Positions 18,185 through 21,069 of a DNA stretch of 21,069 nt are shown piece after piece. Below the pieces are notes generated by a model. The model had not been told where the DNA came from, made no database searches, and saw only the letters and a program-made list of their open reading frames with translations. The stretch is from NCBI GenBank assembly GCA_000226015.1, contig JH152679.1:89371-110439 (forward strand). Direction: 5' to 3'. The DNA comes from Mnemiopsis leidyi (Eukaryota; Ctenophora; Tentaculata; Lobata; Bolinopsidae). Made by a program: the position numbers and the translations under genes. How positions within the stretch are numbered: position 1 is the stretch's first letter; each line of letters opens with the position of its first letter.

Positions 18185-18358
18185 CCCAGAGGGTTTGTAA
18201 CATTATGAATGCTGACTAAACTTACCTGATCCTCTCCAACATGATTTTGTTCTCAAGTTCATTCAACTCAGTCACATCATTACTTGGAAGTTAAGGTCGA
18301 CCCTTCGGTGCACGTAAGAAATAAGCAATGAGTTAGGATCAGTTGGTCCGCTTTCACA
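18185..18358 (-). pseudogene. Exon-like fragment (…DVTELNELENKIMLER…), copy 2, inverted
   Basis: Reverse complement of 14405-14612: shares GAAAGCGGACCAACTGATCC at one end and GATGTGACTGAGTTGAATG plus AACAAAATCATGTTGGAG at the other, with internal deletions. It keeps a consensus donor (GAGGATCAG|GTAAGT). The frame is broken. With the 14.4-kb copy it forms an inverted pair about 3.6 kb apart. Confidence 0.5.
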
Positions 18359-18458
18359 GTTAAACATTTTGTATAGTTGCATAACCAAGGTATTAGTGGA
18401 ATTAATGTATCAGTGGAATGAATGTATTAGTAACACTTCATCTTTACATATGAAAGTA

Positions 18459-18471
18459 TAGAACGAGTGAT
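18459..18471 (+). promoter_or_regulatory. 13-bp motif shared by both lectin genes (copy 2)
   Basis: TAGAACGAGTGAT lies 66 nt before the ATG of the plus-strand lectin gene, identical to the motif upstream of the minus-strand paralogue and in the same orientation relative to its gene. Confidence 0.4.
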
Positions 18472-18537
18472 ATTTCATGCGTTTCTTCAATAAAAATTTA
18501 ATTTATTTTATTAATTTCACAGCTAAGAAACAATACG

Positions 18538-21069
18538 ATGTCGTCAATGCTTTGCCTTTTGATCATCCTGCTGTTATTCTATCAATCTTTCTGTGGTAAG
18601 TTTATTTGAATTGTAATTTGTAACATGTTCTAATACCAATTCAGAATATTAGTTAACAGTCAGCGACAGCAAACAAAAATACTATATAAACCAAGGAAAG
18701 GGAAAAACAAACATTCAATGGTAGTCAGAATGTTTTGGGGAGAGTCGGAAATTTTTTCATCTGCATTTGAGTTAAATGTTGACCGCGATTGACCAATGAG
18801 AAATTTGCTAAATGTTGCCTAGCGCTGCTGTAGCCTCCAGAAACCAGATACAACCAATCAATTTTGAGAAATGTTACGAGGCAGAAAATATCTCTGACTT
18901 CTTCCAAAAATTATGGCGTTTATTAGACACGTTAAAACAGGGCATATACATTGAACAGTTTTTTAAAAATCAATATGGATCATCGATGATTCATCGATGA
19001 TCGTATATTGATCATCATAAACGGTTTTGATAATATTTGACTCATCGAAGATCAAAGGAACTCATGATCATATTTGATCAACATTGATCATAATTTTGGA
19101 GGAAATACAAATCGGTGATTATCGAAGATCAATCATGCTGATCAGCGATTATTTAATGATTTTCATCATTAATTTTCCCAATAATCGATAAATAATCGAT
19201 TAATTATCGCGATGATCAAGGGTGTAAATTGATTTGTATTATAAAAATTATAAAAATTCATCGATAACTAAATTCATCGATGATTTCATTTTCAATCATC
19301 AATGATTTTTTATGTCAAAGAATAGGCTGTATTATTCATAGGAAGTAAACTAATATAACTGATTATAAGTTGTGAGGATAAAACATCAAATAATATAAGT
19401 TGTATTAATCATAAAATAAATTATCGATGATCATCGATGATTATCGACGATCAACGATCGTGATAAAAATCACCGACAATGAAAAGAAATCAATTTTGGT
19501 TTTCTTTTGATCATCGATGAATCATCGATGATGATCGGCTTCGTTCCGGCCTTCCTAAACATGATACAGCTTATTCTTTGACATAAAAATCATCGATGAT
19601 TTCAATCATCTATGATTAAAATCATCGATCATTGAAATCATCTATGATTAAAATCATCGATTATTGAAATCATCGATGATTCTTTTAAATTTAAATAATT
19701 ACCGGGCGATGCGCGGCTCTTTCTACGTTTCCCTCCGATCGAATTTCAATTAGCCTGAGGTCCCCAGGCAATTAAATAATTGATGATCAATATACACCTT
19801 TGATCATCGATGATTCATCGATTATTCATAGACTATTGGGAAAATCAATGATGATGATATTCTACAACACATTATAATCGCTCATGATCAGCATTGATAT
19901 TCGATGATCATCGATCTGTATTTCCTCCGAAGTTATGATCAATGTTGATCAAATATGATCAAGGATTCCGTTGATCGTCGATGGGTCAACTACTATCATA
20001 TGCCCAAATTAGCAAAACAACGACATGATATTGGAGAGGGGGGGTCAACGTTTATATATTGATATATTTATTTGGTTCTTTCACTTTTCGAAAATTCACT
20101 TCCCCACAAACAAAAAACAGTGATACTAATATGTGACCAACCCAAAATTTCAATATTTCAGCTGTTAGAGAGCGAGAAGCTGGAGAGATAACACAAGTAT
20201 GTGTAGAACATTCCGCTACTAGAGATAATAATGAGGAGCTAAACAGTGCAGGACATGCTATAGACCTGGATCTTACAACCAGCTCTAGGACAGTACCTGT
20301 TGTAATCGTATGTACTCGTATGAAAACTCAGAGTTCATGGAATCAGAACCTATTAGAATATATATATAAATTAGTACAAATTATAATCAAATATATCTAA
20401 TATAATATCTCCCTTCTTTTAAGCCCGATATCCCTCTACACCCTCCTTAATAAAACGGTTAAATCAAAAACATTAGCAATTTATTTTTACGTGCGCTGCG
20501 CGCATCAACTTCATATACCAATTTCTCTTCAGCGCCAAGTGAAAACGAACTTTTACATTATCTAACACGAGGTCAAGAAAAGGCTCATAATCTCACGTTA
20601 TCTTTCACTGATAAAGTATTGATCATCGTTCGAATAAATGAAGTTGGGCATCAAGTTTAAATAAGAGAGAAATAATCATAACCTTTTTCAATTTAAAGAC
20701 TTTATCTATTACGATAACAAAATCCGTTTTCAATAAATTGATGTTTTATAAATCTGAGCCATAAATCTGTCACTTAAACAATAAATTTTAATTCAACTGA
20801 ATTTATCAATTTGTAAAATCATTATAAAACTATCATTTTAATAAAACAAGTCGAGTTTGCCCTTCATGGCTTACAAATCATTACACAATTTACGTCTTAA
20901 AATTACTGTTTTGCTCTTTAATTCGCTCAGACCTCCGTAAAACAGGTGTGTTAATATTGCTAGTACGTGTCTCAGCTTTAAGTTTTAATCTTTCAGAACG
21001 CCTAGGAGCTGTAAACATTACCGGACTTTTAGAACCAGGGGTTGGGAGATTACAACTTCTACCTACTTT
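18538..21069 (+). CDS. Paralogous secreted lectin-like gene, 5' part (runs off the right edge)
   Basis: Exon 1, 18538-18595, encodes a signal peptide (MSSMLCLLIILLLFYQSFC) and ends in phase 1 before GTAAGTT. Intron 1 is 1,566 nt. Exon 2 starts at 20162 after CAATATTTCAG and reads AVREREAGEITQVCVEHSAT then AGHAIDLDLTTSSR. Its first about 28 nt of RERE-AGEIT coding sequence are identical to the minus-strand gene (11695-12455). Exon 2 stays alike to AIDLDL and then diverges; the donor is uncertain (GTATGT after 20307, phase 0, or GTATGA after 20317, phase 1). A candidate next exon opens at 20997 (RLGAVNITGLLEPGVG), which fits only the phase-1 donor. It does not resemble the WLKITLDKV part of the paralogue, so this copy has a changed structure or is decaying. 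Confidence 0.65.
18967..19985. mobile_element. Foldback element of ATCATCGATGAT repeats in lectin intron 1
   Basis: Outer inverted arms about 18990-19240 and 19755-19985 share CATATTTGATCAACATTGATC, GGAGGAAATACA and TTTTCCCAAT in reverse order and strand. An inner pair (about 19285-19335 and 19555-19610) shares TTTATGTCAAAGAATA and GCTGTAT. Dozens of ATCGAT, TGATCA and full ATCATCGATGAT words are scattered throughout, and each is its own reverse complement. A short less AT-rich block (19700-19765) interrupts it. No open frame. The outer arms are imperfect, so the element is not brand new. Confidence 0.8.
20318..20996. other. AT-rich intron or intergenic stretch
   Basis: No ORF or repeat is recognised. 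If the exon at 20997 is real, this is intron 2 of the plus-strand lectin gene, ending AATCTTTCAG. Confidence 0.4.

Noticed and set aside
18725-19000. Overlapping about 60-codon frames on both strands in lectin intron 1
   Set aside because: They lie in an intron, overlap each other antisense and run into the palindromic repeat; no domain.

Overview
This is eukaryotic nuclear DNA, most likely from an early-branching or other invertebrate animal. It is AT-rich. It has small exons (82-318 nt) split by GT-AG introns of about 100-1,600 nt, AATAAA poly(A) signals, and a secreted discoidin-like lectin family. It is dense in minisatellites and small terminal-inverted-repeat elements. No rRNA, CRISPR, operon structure or retroviral element was seen. 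The species cannot be named from the sequence.

Layout: (1) 1-806, a 63-bp tandem repeat and the upstream region of gene 1. (2) 807-6289 (+), a 13-exon gene rebuilt here from splice sites. All 12 junctions agree in phase, and it encodes a 634-aa protein with about five ankyrin repeats followed by a long, mostly disordered tail. Four of its introns hold minisatellites. The one in intron 6 begins exactly at the exon's splice donor and copies that donor at least 15 times. (3) 7780-7203 (-), a two-exon gene for an unrecognised 81-aa protein. It is convergent with gene 1, and its intron also begins with a minisatellite containing the end of the upstream exon. (4) 8655-9059, a mariner-like non-autonomous element with a TA duplication. 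(5) 9060-10776, no confident gene. (6) 10986-10777 (-), a small ORF or terminal exon of unknown function. (7) 11038-11518, an almost perfect 158-bp inverted repeat next to and partly within the 3' end of the next gene. (8) 12455-11695 (-), a complete two-exon secreted lectin-like gene with a signal peptide. (9) 12960-18360, a nest of foldback elements, hairpins, tandem repeats and gene or transposase scraps. (10) 18538 to the right edge (+), a divergent paralogue of the lectin gene. Its 1.57-kb first intron contains a foldback region made largely of the self-complementary word ATCATCGATGAT.

The lectin pair is head-to-head, about 6.1 kb apart. Both copies have a phase-1 intron after the signal peptide and share an exact 13-bp upstream motif, so they probably arose by an inverted duplication whose spacer later filled with elements. 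The most unusual feature is the recurring intronic minisatellites whose units carry splice-site sequences.
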